Source of the DNA: Pseudomonas sihuiensis
GTDB taxonomy: Bacteria > Pseudomonadota > Gammaproteobacteria > Pseudomonadales > Pseudomonadaceae
DNA: 64,000 nt
Direction: 5' to 3'
NCBI RefSeq assembly: GCF_900106015.1
Contig: NZ_LT629797.1
Coordinates: 4,278,001 to 4,342,000 of the forward strand
The notes beneath the pieces are model-generated. The model made no database searches. It was not told the DNA's origin and worked only from the letters and a program-made list of their open reading frames with translations. Numbering within the stretch: position 1 is the first letter of the stretch; each line of letters begins with the position of its first letter. This document shows, piece by piece, positions 49,176-57,350 of this stretch. The position numbers were made by a program, and so were the translations under genes.

Positions 49176-49673
49176 GTGAGTGAATCGAGACTAGTCATGA
49201 CAATGCCGCGCGTCCTCCTGCTGCTGGTTATCTTCAACACCCTGGTGGTGATCGGCGGCACCTTCTTCAACTACGCCACGCTCAAGTCCATGCAGAGCGG
49301 CCAGAGCGTGCTCGGCATTTCCGCTGGCGCTGGCGGCAGCGAAGCTCAGGAGGCCAACAGCGAGTACCGCTTCTTCCCCATCGAGAAGGTGATCGTCAGT
49401 CTGCAGGGTGAGACCCGCGAGCATTATTTCGTTCTGGATCTGGTGCTGCAGGCCGACCCGGAGACCGATCCGAAGAAGCTCGAGCAGATCGATCCCATGG
49501 TGCGCAATTCGGTGGTGGCGCATCTGTCCTCGCTGACCTTCGAGAAGCTGCGTGGTATGCCCATTCCAGAGCTGCAAGGCGCTCTGGAACGGGTGCTGCT
49601 GGATGATTTCGCCAGCAAGAAACTGGCGATGCCCTTCGCCCACGTATTGGTCAGCAAGCTGATAGTCCAGTAA
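49176..49673 (+). CDS. fliL: FliL-like basal body protein (LafF-like)
   Basis: A 165-residue inner-membrane protein with one N-terminal helix (VLLLLVIFNTLVVIGGTFF) and a periplasmic FliL-type domain (FPIEKVIVSLQGETREHYFVLDLVLQAD; SSLTFEKLRGMPIPELQGAL). FliL supports stator function. A GTG start at 49176 and ATGs at 49197 and 49203 are all possible; none has a clear ribosome site. Confidence 0.8.
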   Translation: MSESRLVMTMPRVLLLLVIFNTLVVIGGTFFNYATLKSMQSGQSVLGISAGAGGSEAQEANSEYRFFPIEKVIVSLQGETREHYFVLDLVLQADPETDPKKLEQIDPMVRNSVVAHLSSLTFEKLRGMPIPELQGALERVLLDDFASKKLAMPFAHVLVSKLIVQ

Positions 49674-49689
49674 AGAGCAGAGCCTAGCC

Positions 49690-50424
49690 ATGAATGCCAC
49701 CTGCGCCATCGACTACCGCTACGCCGCCGAACAGGGCGGAGCCGCGCTGTTCGCCCCCGGTGCCGAGCAGAAGTGGCTGCTGCAGTATCTGCCGCTGGTC
49801 AAGCGCATCGTCAGCCAGCTGTCGTTGCAGGCCAATCAGGTGCTCGACCGCGAGGACATGGAGCAGATCGGCCTGATGGGGCTGCTCGAATGCCTGCGCC
49901 GCTACGGCACGCCGGATGAGCAGTTCGGGCGTTTCGCCGCGTTGCGCATTCGCGGCGCGATTCTCGACGAGCTGCGTCGTCAGGACTGGCGACCGCGCCA
50001 GGTTCGTCAGCAGACGCACAGGATTCGCGATGCCATTCGCCAACTGGCGCGGCAGCTGGGCCGTGTGCCGCAGGAAGAGGAGATCCTCCGGGCGGCCGCG
50101 ATCAGCGCCAAGGAATACCAGGAGTTTCTCCAGGCCGATGCCTGCGAAGCCATCGAAAGCCTCGACGAGCTGCTGCAGAACGGTCACGAGGGTTTCGCCT
50201 GCGGCGGCAGTGCGGTCGAGGAGCGGGTGCTCAAGGAACGCCTGCTGACCCAGGCGCTGAGCCAGCTCAGCGAGCGCGAACGGCTGGTGCTGACCCTTTA
50301 CTACCAACACGAGCTGAGCCTCAAGGAAATCGCCTTGGTGCTGGAGCTGAGCGACGCGCGCGTCTGCCAGCTGAGCAAGCAGGCGATCGCCAAGGCCAGC
50401 CGTTACCTGAACGAGAGAGGCTAG
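49690..50424 (+). CDS. fliA: FliA-type sigma factor (sigma-28, LafS-like)
   Basis: A 244-residue sigma factor with regions 2 (YLPLVKRIVSQLSLQ; DREDMEQIGLMGLLECLRRY; FAALRIRGAILDELRRQDWRPR), 3 (IRQLARQLGRVPQEEEI) and 4 (LSERERLVLTLYYQHELSLKEIALVLELSDARVCQLSKQAIAK). The IRGAILDELRRQDW segment is diagnostic of the FliA class. Being inside the laf-type operon it is probably specific for the lateral genes; the polar system would have its own elsewhere. Confidence 0.9.
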   Translation: MNATCAIDYRYAAEQGGAALFAPGAEQKWLLQYLPLVKRIVSQLSLQANQVLDREDMEQIGLMGLLECLRRYGTPDEQFGRFAALRIRGAILDELRRQDWRPRQVRQQTHRIRDAIRQLARQLGRVPQEEEILRAAAISAKEYQEFLQADACEAIESLDELLQNGHEGFACGGSAVEERVLKERLLTQALSQLSERERLVLTLYYQHELSLKEIALVLELSDARVCQLSKQAIAKASRYLNERG

Positions 50425-50425
50425 G

Positions 50426-51298
50426 GTGCAGAAGTTATTAGGTGCATTGATCATCGTCGCCTGCGTGCTCGGTGGTTACGTCATGGCCCATGGCGAGCTG
50501 GCCATGCTCTGGCAACCGGCCGAGGTGATCATCATCGTCGGCGCCGGTTTTGGCGCGCTGGTGGTGGCCAACCCCAAGGACGTGCTGCTGGAGATGCTGC
50601 ACCAGATCAAGGGGGTGTTCGTCTACAAGAAGCGTGGCGAGGAGTTCCAGCGTCAACTGCTGATGATGCTCTATGAGCTGCTGGAAATGGTCGACGTCGG
50701 TGGTCTCAAGGTGCTCGATGCGCATATCGAGGAGCCGGAGCAGAGCGACCTGTTCGCCAAGTACCCGCTGATCCGTCAGGAGAAGAACCTGATGGCCTTC
50801 ATCGCCGACAACTTCCGCCTGATGGCCATGGGCAAGATCAGCGCGCATGAACTGGAAGGCTTCCTCGAGCAGGAGCTGGAGGCCATGGAGCACGTGCTGA
50901 TGCAGCCTTCGCGCTCGCTGCACAAGATCGGCGAGGCCATGCCGGGCTTCGGCATCCTCGCGGCGATCCTCGGCATCGTCATCACCATGGGCAACATCGG
51001 CGGTTCGGTGGCCGAGATCGGCGCCCACGTCGCGGCGGCATTGGTCGGCACCTTCCTCGGCATCTTCATGTGCTACTGCGTGATGGAGCCGCTGTCGAGT
51101 GCCATGGGCCAGCGCATCAAGACCGAGATGTCTGCGCTCGAATGCGTGCGTACCACCCTGGTCGCCCACGTCGCCGGCAAGCCCACGCTGCTGGCGGTGG
51201 ATGCCGGGCGCAAGCTGATCGAGCAGGACGTCAAACCGGCGTTCAAGCAGCTGGAGATCTGGGTCAACCGTTACGAAGATGAAAGGGACGCTGCATGA
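50426..51298 (+). CDS. motA: Flagellar motor stator protein MotA (LafT-like)
   Basis: A 290-residue stator subunit with four membrane helices, two close to the N-terminus and two at about 170-220 (FGILAAILGIVITMGNIG and GAHVAAALVGTFLGIFMCY), with the conserved prolines before and within them. It starts at GTG 50426, one base after the sigma factor stop, with AGAGAGG upstream. ATGA overlap with motB. The long form with MotA-type charged loop (FQRQLLMMLYELLEMV) is like proton-driven stators. Confidence 0.92.
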   Translation: MQKLLGALIIVACVLGGYVMAHGELAMLWQPAEVIIIVGAGFGALVVANPKDVLLEMLHQIKGVFVYKKRGEEFQRQLLMMLYELLEMVDVGGLKVLDAHIEEPEQSDLFAKYPLIRQEKNLMAFIADNFRLMAMGKISAHELEGFLEQELEAMEHVLMQPSRSLHKIGEAMPGFGILAAILGIVITMGNIGGSVAEIGAHVAAALVGTFLGIFMCYCVMEPLSSAMGQRIKTEMSALECVRTTLVAHVAGKPTLLAVDAGRKLIEQDVKPAFKQLEIWVNRYEDERDAA

Positions 51299-52236
51299 AA
51301 CCGCGCGGCGGTGACGGCCACGAGATCATCATCAAGCGGCGTGGCAAGAAGGGCGGCCACGACGAGCATGGCGGTGCCTGGAAGGTGGCCTTCGCAGACT
51401 TCACCATGGCCATGATGGCGCTGTTCATGGTGCTGTGGATCATCCAGCCGCAGACCCAGGACGCCAGTCGTGCCAATGCCGACATGCTGAACAATCCGCT
51501 GGTCGACGGTGGGGCCGGCATCTTCGACGGCTCCAGCACCACGCCGCTGGACCTCGATGGCGTGCCGGTGCAGGTTGCCCCGCGCCGCGACCCCGAGAAC
51601 CGCGCGCGCACGCCTCAGGAAGACCCCGGCGCGGCTCTGGGCGAGGGCCAGCCCGGCGAGCCGCGCCGGCCGCATTTTGCCGAGCCGCTGCAGATGCAGG
51701 AGCTGGCCAAACTGATGAAGGAGCTGGCCCTGCAGCTGGATGCCGAGGCCAATATCGAAATCCAGGTGGTGCCGCAGGGCCTGCGCATCCTGATCAAGGA
51801 CGATGCGCAGCGTTTCATGTTCAACCGCGGCAGCTCCCACCTCAATCCGCATTTCGAGACCCTGCTGCGGCGTCTGGCCGGCATTCTGGGGCGGGTGGAA
51901 AACCATCTGATCATCAGCGGTCATACCGATTCCATGCCCTATCGTGGCGTGGTCGGTGGCTACAACAACTGGAATCTCTCTGGCGACCGTGCGCTGCGCG
52001 CGCGCAACGTGCTGGTCGAGGCCGGCCTGCCGACCGGCAACGTGCTGCAGGTGGCCGCCCAGGCAGACGGCATGCCGCTGCTACCGAACGACCCGGAGAA
52101 CGGGGCCAATCGGCGTATCGAGCTGCTGTTGCTGACCAGCCAGGCCGAAGGCCTGTATCGCGAGTTGTTCGGCGAGGCGCAGGTGCGCGCCGAAGTCCGT
52201 GCCGAAGGCGTAAAGCTCAGCCTGCCGGAGTCCTGA
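51295..52236 (+). CDS. motB: Flagellar motor stator protein MotB (LafU-like)
   Basis: A 313-residue protein with one N-terminal helix; the proton-accepting aspartate lies in WKVAFADFTMAMMALFMVLWI. A linker (about 75-135) precedes an OmpA-type peptidoglycan-binding domain (about 150-290) with ISGHTDSMPYRG and LSGDRALRARNVLVEAGLP. It overlaps motA and ends the plus-strand flagellar operon, converging on the ToxS-like gene. Confidence 0.92.
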   Translation: MKPRGGDGHEIIIKRRGKKGGHDEHGGAWKVAFADFTMAMMALFMVLWIIQPQTQDASRANADMLNNPLVDGGAGIFDGSSTTPLDLDGVPVQVAPRRDPENRARTPQEDPGAALGEGQPGEPRRPHFAEPLQMQELAKLMKELALQLDAEANIEIQVVPQGLRILIKDDAQRFMFNRGSSHLNPHFETLLRRLAGILGRVENHLIISGHTDSMPYRGVVGGYNNWNLSGDRALRARNVLVEAGLPTGNVLQVAAQADGMPLLPNDPENGANRRIELLLLTSQAEGLYRELFGEAQVRAEVRAEGVKLSLPES

Positions 52237-52254
52237 GCGATGGCGCGTTCCGCC

Positions 52255-52722
52255 TCAGGGAGTGCGGGCCTGGCAGTACACCTGCCGGGTTTCCAGCGCA
52301 TAGAGACAGCCATCGATACTGGTCAGGCGAATGGTCGAGCCCTTGTGCCGGCCGTAGAGCAGGTTGAACACCAGCTCGTCGTCGATCTCGCTGGCCAGTC
52401 CGGTGACCTGGCCGTCCTCGACACGCAATCGATAATTGCCGAGGAAGCCATAATCCACCACGCCCGAGGTTTCCAGAATGCTGTCGCCCTGGCGGGTCAT
52501 GGCATAGAAGCGACCGTTGTTGACCTGCAGGCTGTGACTGATGTCCAGCACCTGGCCATTGCTCAACTGCACCTGCCCGCTGGACTGGTAGCGACCGTCG
52601 AGTTCGCTGCTGGAAAGGAAACTCAGCCACAGGGCAAGCATGCCCAGCAGCATGGCCATTGCCGTGGCGAACATGCTCAGCAACCAGGCGCCGCTGATGC
52701 CGCACTGTCTACCGAGGCTCAT
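52255..52722 (-). CDS. Membrane-anchored partner of the ToxR-like regulator (ToxS-like by position)
   Basis: A 155-residue protein with one N-terminal membrane helix (LLSMFATAMAMLLGMLALWLSF) and a periplasmic beta-rich domain of about 115 residues (YQSSGQVQLSNGQVLDISHSLQVNNG). It shares an ATGA overlap with the upstream transmembrane regulator, the arrangement of toxR-toxS pairs. Sequence similarity to ToxS itself is not evident to me. Two cysteines near the C-terminus may form a disulphide. Confidence 0.7.
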   Translation of the reverse strand: MSLGRQCGISGAWLLSMFATAMAMLLGMLALWLSFLSSSELDGRYQSSGQVQLSNGQVLDISHSLQVNNGRFYAMTRQGDSILETSGVVDYGFLGNYRLRVEDGQVTGLASEIDDELVFNLLYGRHKGSTIRLTSIDGCLYALETRQVYCQARTP

Positions 52723-53555
52723 GGCAGACACCTGCTCAGTTGGGCGTCGGCCACCTGGCTCAGCTGGCTTTCATGCAGCATCAGCGATCGCGCTGCGCCG
52801 CTGGGCTGCAGACACAGCAGCTCATAGAAACCGCCGTGCAGGCGCAGCACCACGGTAGCCGGCTTGCTGGCCAGCACCGCAAGCCGGCTGGTCAGACCGT
52901 GAGTTTGCAGTATCAGCTGCTGCAGACGGTGCGAGTCCTGATCGATGTAGTGCACGTGCAGCGGGCCCAGATTCATTTCGCTGTTGTGCAGATCCTTGGG
53001 CTGGCTGATGTGGTACAGCGTCGCGAACAGACTGATTCCGGCGATGCCGAAAACACTCAGCAGGATCAGCCAGGATGCCCGCTGGCGACTATGCCGGCGC
53101 AGGAAGGCAGGCTGCACGGCCGGTGTGTCGAGCGTTTCGCTGGCTGCGCCAACGTCATCGACGCTCGGCGGCTCGACCAGGTAGTTGGGGTTGAGCAGAT
53201 AGCCGCGGCGCGGCAGGGTCTGGATGATTTCCCGGCTCTTCTCGTCGCTCAGTATCTGGCGCAGGGTATAGATCTGCTGGTTGAGGCTGCCCTGGCCGAC
53301 CACCCGGTCAGCCCAGGCGTGGTTCATCAACTCGTCGCGTGACACCACCTCGCCAGGTTCCTGCAGCAGGCGTTCGAGCAGGCGGCTGCCGGAATAGCCC
53401 AGGTCGATCTTCTCCTCGATACCACTTTTGATCAGAGTCAGCTGATACAACGCCGGGTAGAAATGCGCATAACAATCGCTGCGGCCGGTCCTGATGATCA
53501 GGCACGCAATGTTGCTTTCCGGCTCGGCTAGCGGCGTTTCGGGGCTGGTGTTCAT
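52719..53555 (-). CDS. ToxR-like transmembrane transcription regulator
   Basis: A 278-residue protein with an N-terminal winged-helix DNA-binding domain of the OmpR/ToxR type (LLERLLQEPGEVVSRDELMNHAWADRVVGQGSLNQQIYTLRQILSD...IIQTLPRRGYLL, about 55-125), a membrane helix (WLILLSVFGIAGISLFATLY, about 170-190) and a periplasmic part with a C-terminal cysteine. AAGGA precedes the ATG at 53555. E. coli Flag-2 encodes a comparable ToxR-like protein (LafZ) beside its flagellin gene, so it is a likely controller of this cluster. Confidence 0.85.
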   Translation of the reverse strand: MNTSPETPLAEPESNIACLIIRTGRSDCYAHFYPALYQLTLIKSGIEEKIDLGYSGSRLLERLLQEPGEVVSRDELMNHAWADRVVGQGSLNQQIYTLRQILSDEKSREIIQTLPRRGYLLNPNYLVEPPSVDDVGAASETLDTPAVQPAFLRRHSRQRASWLILLSVFGIAGISLFATLYHISQPKDLHNSEMNLGPLHVHYIDQDSHRLQQLILQTHGLTSRLAVLASKPATVVLRLHGGFYELLCLQPSGAARSLMLHESQLSQVADAQLSRCLP

Positions 53556-53906
53556 GCGGTCCTTGAGGCGAGCGGCAATTCCATGCGGGAAATTTCCCGG
53601 CGACAGACGGTCGGCATTCTGGCGCCAGAGAAATGCACTGGCAAGTCTTGTGCCAGCTGCTTGTTGCTGGAAGCAGGTTGCCGTTCGCTGGGGGCGCTCA
53701 CTCAATACTAGCCAGTCTGTGGGCGAAGTCGACGATATCGCCGAGATTCGCCGAAGCCGTATCGATCATGTCTGAGCTTGATGACAGTTGATCAATGCGC
53801 CTGATGAGGTGGGATGCAGAGGTGGCCGCTGGCCATAAGAAACGCCCCGCGGATGCGGGGCGTTGGGAGGGATCGGCGCAATCCTTTGCGCCTGGATGAC
53901 GCGGGA
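53556..53906. other. Intergenic region between the ToxR-like gene and flagellin
   Basis: It holds the promoter side of the regulator gene and the 3' terminator of the flagellin gene. No open frame with a start signal, no repeat family member and no recognised operator were found. Confidence 0.5.
53837..53864 (-). terminator. Flagellin terminator
   Basis: AACGCCCCGC-GGAT-GCGGGGCGTT is a perfect 10-4-10 hairpin, followed on the minus strand by TTTCTT. Confidence 0.88.
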
Positions 53907-54785
53907 TCAGCCCAGCAGGGACATGACCATGCCCGGCATCTGGCCGGCTTGTTTGAGCATGGAGATGCCCGACTGCATCAGCATGGAGTTCTTGCTCATG
54001 TTGGCGCTTTCCTTGGCGAAGTCGGCGTCCATGATGCGACCCTTGGCCATGTCGGTGTTGTCCTTCATGTTGGCCAGGTTGTTGGCGGTGTGGTTCAGGC
54101 GGTTGATGTTGGCACCGAAGGCGGCGCGCATGGCACCAATGTCGTCCAGAGCGGTGTTGATGGTATCAATCATGGCGTTGGCGCCAGCGGCGTCGGCGAT
54201 TTCAGTACCGGCAGTGCCTGGGGTGGTGTAGTTGCTGGACAGGCCGTCCAGGGCAGTACCCAGGGCAGCGGACTGGGTAGTAGCGTCCAGCTCCAGGGTT
54301 TCGGCAGTGGTGGCACCGATCTGGAACGTCACGGCGGCGGCACCGAACTTGCCGGTAGCACCGTCAAGACCGAACAGGGCGTCGCCAGCGTAGCTGGTGT
54401 TGGTCATGATATTGGCCAGCTCTTTACCCAGCTCGTCGTATTCGGCTTGCAGGGCGTCACGGTCGGCCTGGGCGTTGGTGCCGTTGGAGGACTGGGTGGC
54501 GAGGTCTTTCATGCGCTGAACGATATCGGTCATTTCGCTGAAGGCGCCTTCGGCGGTCTGCAGCAGCGATACGGCGTCGCTGGTGTTGCGCATGGCCACG
54601 TCCATACCGCGGGACTGGGCGTTCAGACGGGTAGCGATCTGCAGACCGGCGGCGTCGTCGGCAGCGGAGTTGATGCGGAAGCCAGTGCCCAGACGCTGCT
54701 GGTTGGTGCCCAGGGCGTTGTTGGTCTTGCCCAGGTTGGTCTGGGTGATCAGCGAGGAGTAGTTGGTATGAATCGACAGAGCCAT
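53907..54785 (-). CDS. fliC: Flagellin (short, lateral type, LafA-like)
   Basis: A 292-residue filament protein. The conserved D0/D1 ends are complete: [45 protein letters not shown] at the start and [38 protein letters not shown] to SLLG at the end. The variable middle is only about 90 residues, so the surface domain is small. AAGGA precedes the ATG. It stands alone on the minus strand, facing the motAB operon across the regulator pair. I could not find a convincing sigma-28 promoter upstream. Confidence 0.93.
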   Translation of the reverse strand: MALSIHTNYSSLITQTNLGKTNNALGTNQQRLGTGFRINSAADDAAGLQIATRLNAQSRGMDVAMRNTSDAVSLLQTAEGAFSEMTDIVQRMKDLATQSSNGTNAQADRDALQAEYDELGKELANIMTNTSYAGDALFGLDGATGKFGAAAVTFQIGATTAETLELDATTQSAALGTALDGLSSNYTTPGTAGTEIADAAGANAMIDTINTALDDIGAMRAAFGANINRLNHTANNLANMKDNTDMAKGRIMDADFAKESANMSKNSMLMQSGISMLKQAGQMPGMVMSLLG

Positions 54786-55005
54786 GATGATATTCCTTCA
54801 GTTGAGTGAAGCTGGCTGTGATTGCCTGCTGTAAGTGAAGGGCGACCGGCTTCTGGCGCTGATTAAATGGCGCTGAAGATTTTTCTCCAGCAATCGCGGC
54901 GAAGGCTCTGGCGCGGGCTTGGCAGGGTGCTGCTGTGATGTTGGTTCGGCTTCGTAGCCCGGATGCAAGGCTGGTGATTATTCAGTAGGCGCGATTGATG
55001 TAATA

Positions 55006-55035
55006 AAAACGGCGACCCGAGGGTCGCCGTTTTTT
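55006..55035. terminator. Bidirectional terminator downstream of rubredoxin
   Basis: AAAACGGCGACCC-GA-GGGTCGCCGTTTT, a perfect 13-2-13 hairpin with A and T tracts at both ends. It stops the rubredoxin transcript on the minus strand and shields the flagellin region. Confidence 0.9.
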
Positions 55036-55050
55036 GAAAACCAGGCGTGA

Positions 55051-55218
55051 TCAGCCGATTTCGATCATCTCGAAATCCATCTTGCCGACGCCGCAGTCAG
55101 GGCATAGCCAGTCTTCCGGCACGTCTTCCCAGCGGGTGCCGGGAGCGATGCCGTCATCCGGCCAGCCCTGGCTCTCGTCGTAAATCAGTCCACAGACCAC
55201 GCATTGCCACTTTTTCAT
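55051..55218 (-). CDS. rubA: Rubredoxin
   Basis: A 55-residue iron protein with two C-x2-C motifs, CVVCG near the N-terminus and CPDCG near the C-terminus, and the sequence [33 protein letters not shown] typical of rubredoxins. The ATG (55216-55218) follows GAGG. It is an electron carrier, in Pseudomonas serving rubredoxin reductase and alkane hydroxylase or oxidative-stress routes. The gene is short and easily missed. It sits near the glc genes in P. aeruginosa too. Confidence 0.95.
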   Translation of the reverse strand: MKKWQCVVCGLIYDESQGWPDDGIAPGTRWEDVPEDWLCPDCGVGKMDFEMIEIG

Positions 55219-55356
55219 AAAAACCTCAGGCCAATCTCACGGTGTTGCGCGACGCAAGCTACCGCAATTGTACTGACGCGCCAAGCCGGCCGGTGGCATT
55301 CGCCACCAGCCAGGGACCAACCAAAGTCGGGTCGCACAGTGCACGACCCGTCAGAG

Positions 55357-57057
55357 TCAGCGACTGGTCATCAGCGGATCGGTCAGTGCCATGCCGTACA
55401 TCGCCACCAGCGCGATCAAGCCGGCTGCAGCGAGGTAGTAGAGCGTCGGCAGGATGGTCTTGCGCAGGGTGATGCCTTCACGCCCGAGCAGACCAACGGT
55501 CGCCGATGCCGCTACCACGTTGTGGATGGCGATCATGTTGCCCGCCGCGGCACCGACCGACTGCACGGCCACCATCATCGCTCCGGATACCCCGATCAGC
55601 TCGGCAGCATTGAGCTGGAACTGCGACAGCATCAGGTTGGATACGGTGTTGGAGCCGGCGATAAAGGCGCCCAGGGCGCCGACCGCCGGGGCGAAGAACG
55701 GATACACGCCGCCGACGCTGTCGGCCACCAGTTGCGCCATCGCCACCGGCATCGACATCAGATCGCTGCCGTTGACCCCCGAGTTGATCAGGATACGCAC
55801 CATGGGAATGGTGAAGATCAACACGAAGCCGGCGCCGAGCAGGGTCTTGCTCGACTCGCCCACTGCCGCCTTGAGCTCGGAGAAGCGCATGCGGTGCAGG
55901 AAGAAGGTCACCAGCACCACCATGCACAGGATGCCCCCTGGCAGATACAGCGGCTCGATGGTGCCGGATACGCCGGTCTCACCGAGGATGTCCTTCCAGC
56001 CGAAGCTCAGGCTCATCAGCGCCGCTTTCACCTCGGGGAAGATACGCGAGATGACCAGGAACACCGCCAGCAGCAGGTAGGGCGCCCAGGCCATGGGCAC
56101 CGAGATTGGCGCCTTGCCGGCCACCTCATCCAGCTTCATCTCGATCTTGCCCATCCAGTCGGACGGCCAGTCCTTGGGATCGGCAAAGTCCCAGGTTTCC
56201 TTTGGCAGCAGGAAGCCGGCCTTGGCGGCCGGCACCACGATGGCCAGGCCAACCAGGGCGCCGATCATCGAGGGGAATTCCGGGCCGAGGAACACGCCGG
56301 CGGCCATGTACGGCAGGGAGAAGGCGAAGGCGGTGAAGATGGCGAACGGCGCGATGGCCAGGCCTTCCTTCCAGCTCTGATTCTTGCCGAAGAAGCGCGT
56401 CATGATCATCACCATGATCAGCGGCATCAGCAGGCCGATCAGGCCGTGGGTGATGGCCACCCGCGAGTAGATCAGGTGGAAGAAGGTTTCCCAGGTGCTG
56501 CCGGTGGCCACCAGTTGTTCGGTGATGCCGGTTCTATCCAGACCGGCGCCGACACCCACCAGAATCGGCGTACCCACCGCACCGAAGGAGACAGGTGTGG
56601 ACTGCACCATCATCCCCAGTACCACCGCGGCCAGTGCCGGGAAGCCCAGGGCTACCAGCAGCGGTGCGGCCACGGCAGCCGGGGTGCCGAAACCGGAGGC
56701 GCCCTCGATGAAACAACCGAACAACCAGGCGACGATCAGCGCCTGTACGCGGCGATCCGGACTGATATTGGAGAAGCCCCGGCGGATCGCCGAGATACCT
56801 CCGGAGTGCTTGAGGGTGTTCAGCAGCAGGATCGCGCCGAAGATGATCCACAGGATCGAGGCCGTGAGAATCAGCCCCTGCAGGCTGGAGGCGATGACCC
56901 GGTTGAGGGACATGTCCCAGGCCAGCAGGCCGATCAGGGCGGTGAGGACGAACACCAGCGGCATCGCGTACTTGGCCGGCCAGCGAAAGCCGATCAGCAG
57001 TACACCCGCTAGCACCAGTGGCACGAAGGCCAGGATGGACAGCAGCGTTTGACTCAT
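55357..57057 (-). CDS. glcA: Glycolate/L-lactate permease (LctP/GlcA family)
   Basis: A 566-residue symporter with about fourteen membrane segments. The family motifs [39 protein letters not shown] and [22 protein letters not shown] are present. The family carries lactate and glycolate. The setting beside malate synthase G and glcDEFG argues for glycolate, hence glcA rather than lld[10 protein letters not shown] is the start; the frame extends upstream without signal. It is separated from glcB by a terminator and a repeat. Confidence 0.88.
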   Translation of the reverse strand: MSQTLLSILAFVPLVLAGVLLIGFRWPAKYAMPLVFVLTALIGLLAWDMSLNRVIASSLQGLILTASILWIIFGAILLLNTLKHSGGISAIRRGFSNISPDRRVQALIVAWLFGCFIEGASGFGTPAAVAAPLLVALGFPALAAVVLGMMVQSTPVSFGAVGTPILVGVGAGLDRTGITEQLVATGSTWETFFHLIYSRVAITHGLIGLLMPLIMVMIMTRFFGKNQSWKEGLAIAPFAIFTAFAFSLPYMAAGVFLGPEFPSMIGALVGLAIVVPAAKAGFLLPKETWDFADPKDWPSDWMGKIEMKLDEVAGKAPISVPMAWAPYLLLAVFLVISRIFPEVKAALMSLSFGWKDILGETGVSGTIEPLYLPGGILCMVVLVTFFLHRMRFSELKAAVGESSKTLLGAGFVLIFTIPMVRILINSGVNGSDLMSMPVAMAQLVADSVGGVYPFFAPAVGALGAFIAGSNTVSNLMLSQFQLNAAELIGVSGAMMVAVQSVGAAAGNMIAIHNVVAASATVGLLGREGITLRKTILPTLYYLAAAGLIALVAMYGMALTDPLMTSR

Positions 57058-57189
57058 GGGTTGGTTCCTTCTTTTTCTTGTGAACCACAGTTTTCCGGGG
57101 ACACCCGGCGCCACGCATCTGGAAGGGCCGGGCACCACGGCACCGACCTTTCCGTGAGCTGCGACGGCAGCCGCCGCGCTCATGCTCGA

Positions 57190-57220
57190 AAGCCCCGACG
57201 GTCAGAAACCGTCAGGGCTT
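57190..57220 (-). terminator. Terminator after glcB
   Basis: On the minus strand AAGCCCTGACGGT and ACCGTCGGGGCTT form a stem with one mismatch around a five-base loop, followed by TCG with a short T-run (TTTC). It lies between glcB and glcA. Confidence 0.65.
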
Positions 57221-57273
57221 GCTACTGCTCCGTGAAGGCATCAATAGCCATCCACGGTTGTTAACCCCCTTGT

Positions 57274-57334
57274 GTAGGAGCCCCGCCCCGGGGCGAAGCT
57301 TTTCTCCAGCTTCGCGGCGGGGCGCCGCTCCTAC
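57274..57334. repeat. GTAGGAGC palindromic repeat
   Basis: GTAGGAGC-GCCCCG ... CGGGGCG-GCTCCTAC: inverted arms at about 57274-57299 and 57310-57334 with a few mismatches. GTAGGAGC...GCTCCTAC is a frequent intergenic palindrome of Pseudomonas. Confidence 0.7.
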
Positions 57335-57350
57335 ATGATCGGTGAGATGT

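Noticed and set aside
54786-55000. Sigma-28 promoter for the flagellin gene
   Set aside because: No TAAA-N15-GCCGATAA match with correct spacing could be found; GCCGGTCG near 54850 on the minus strand lacks a -35 at the right distance.
55204-57012. A 602-codon frame antisense to the glycolate/lactate permease
   Set aside because: Its sequence is dominated by His, Gln, Gly and Arg, typical of the complement of membrane-protein codons; it overlaps rubredoxin start and permease.
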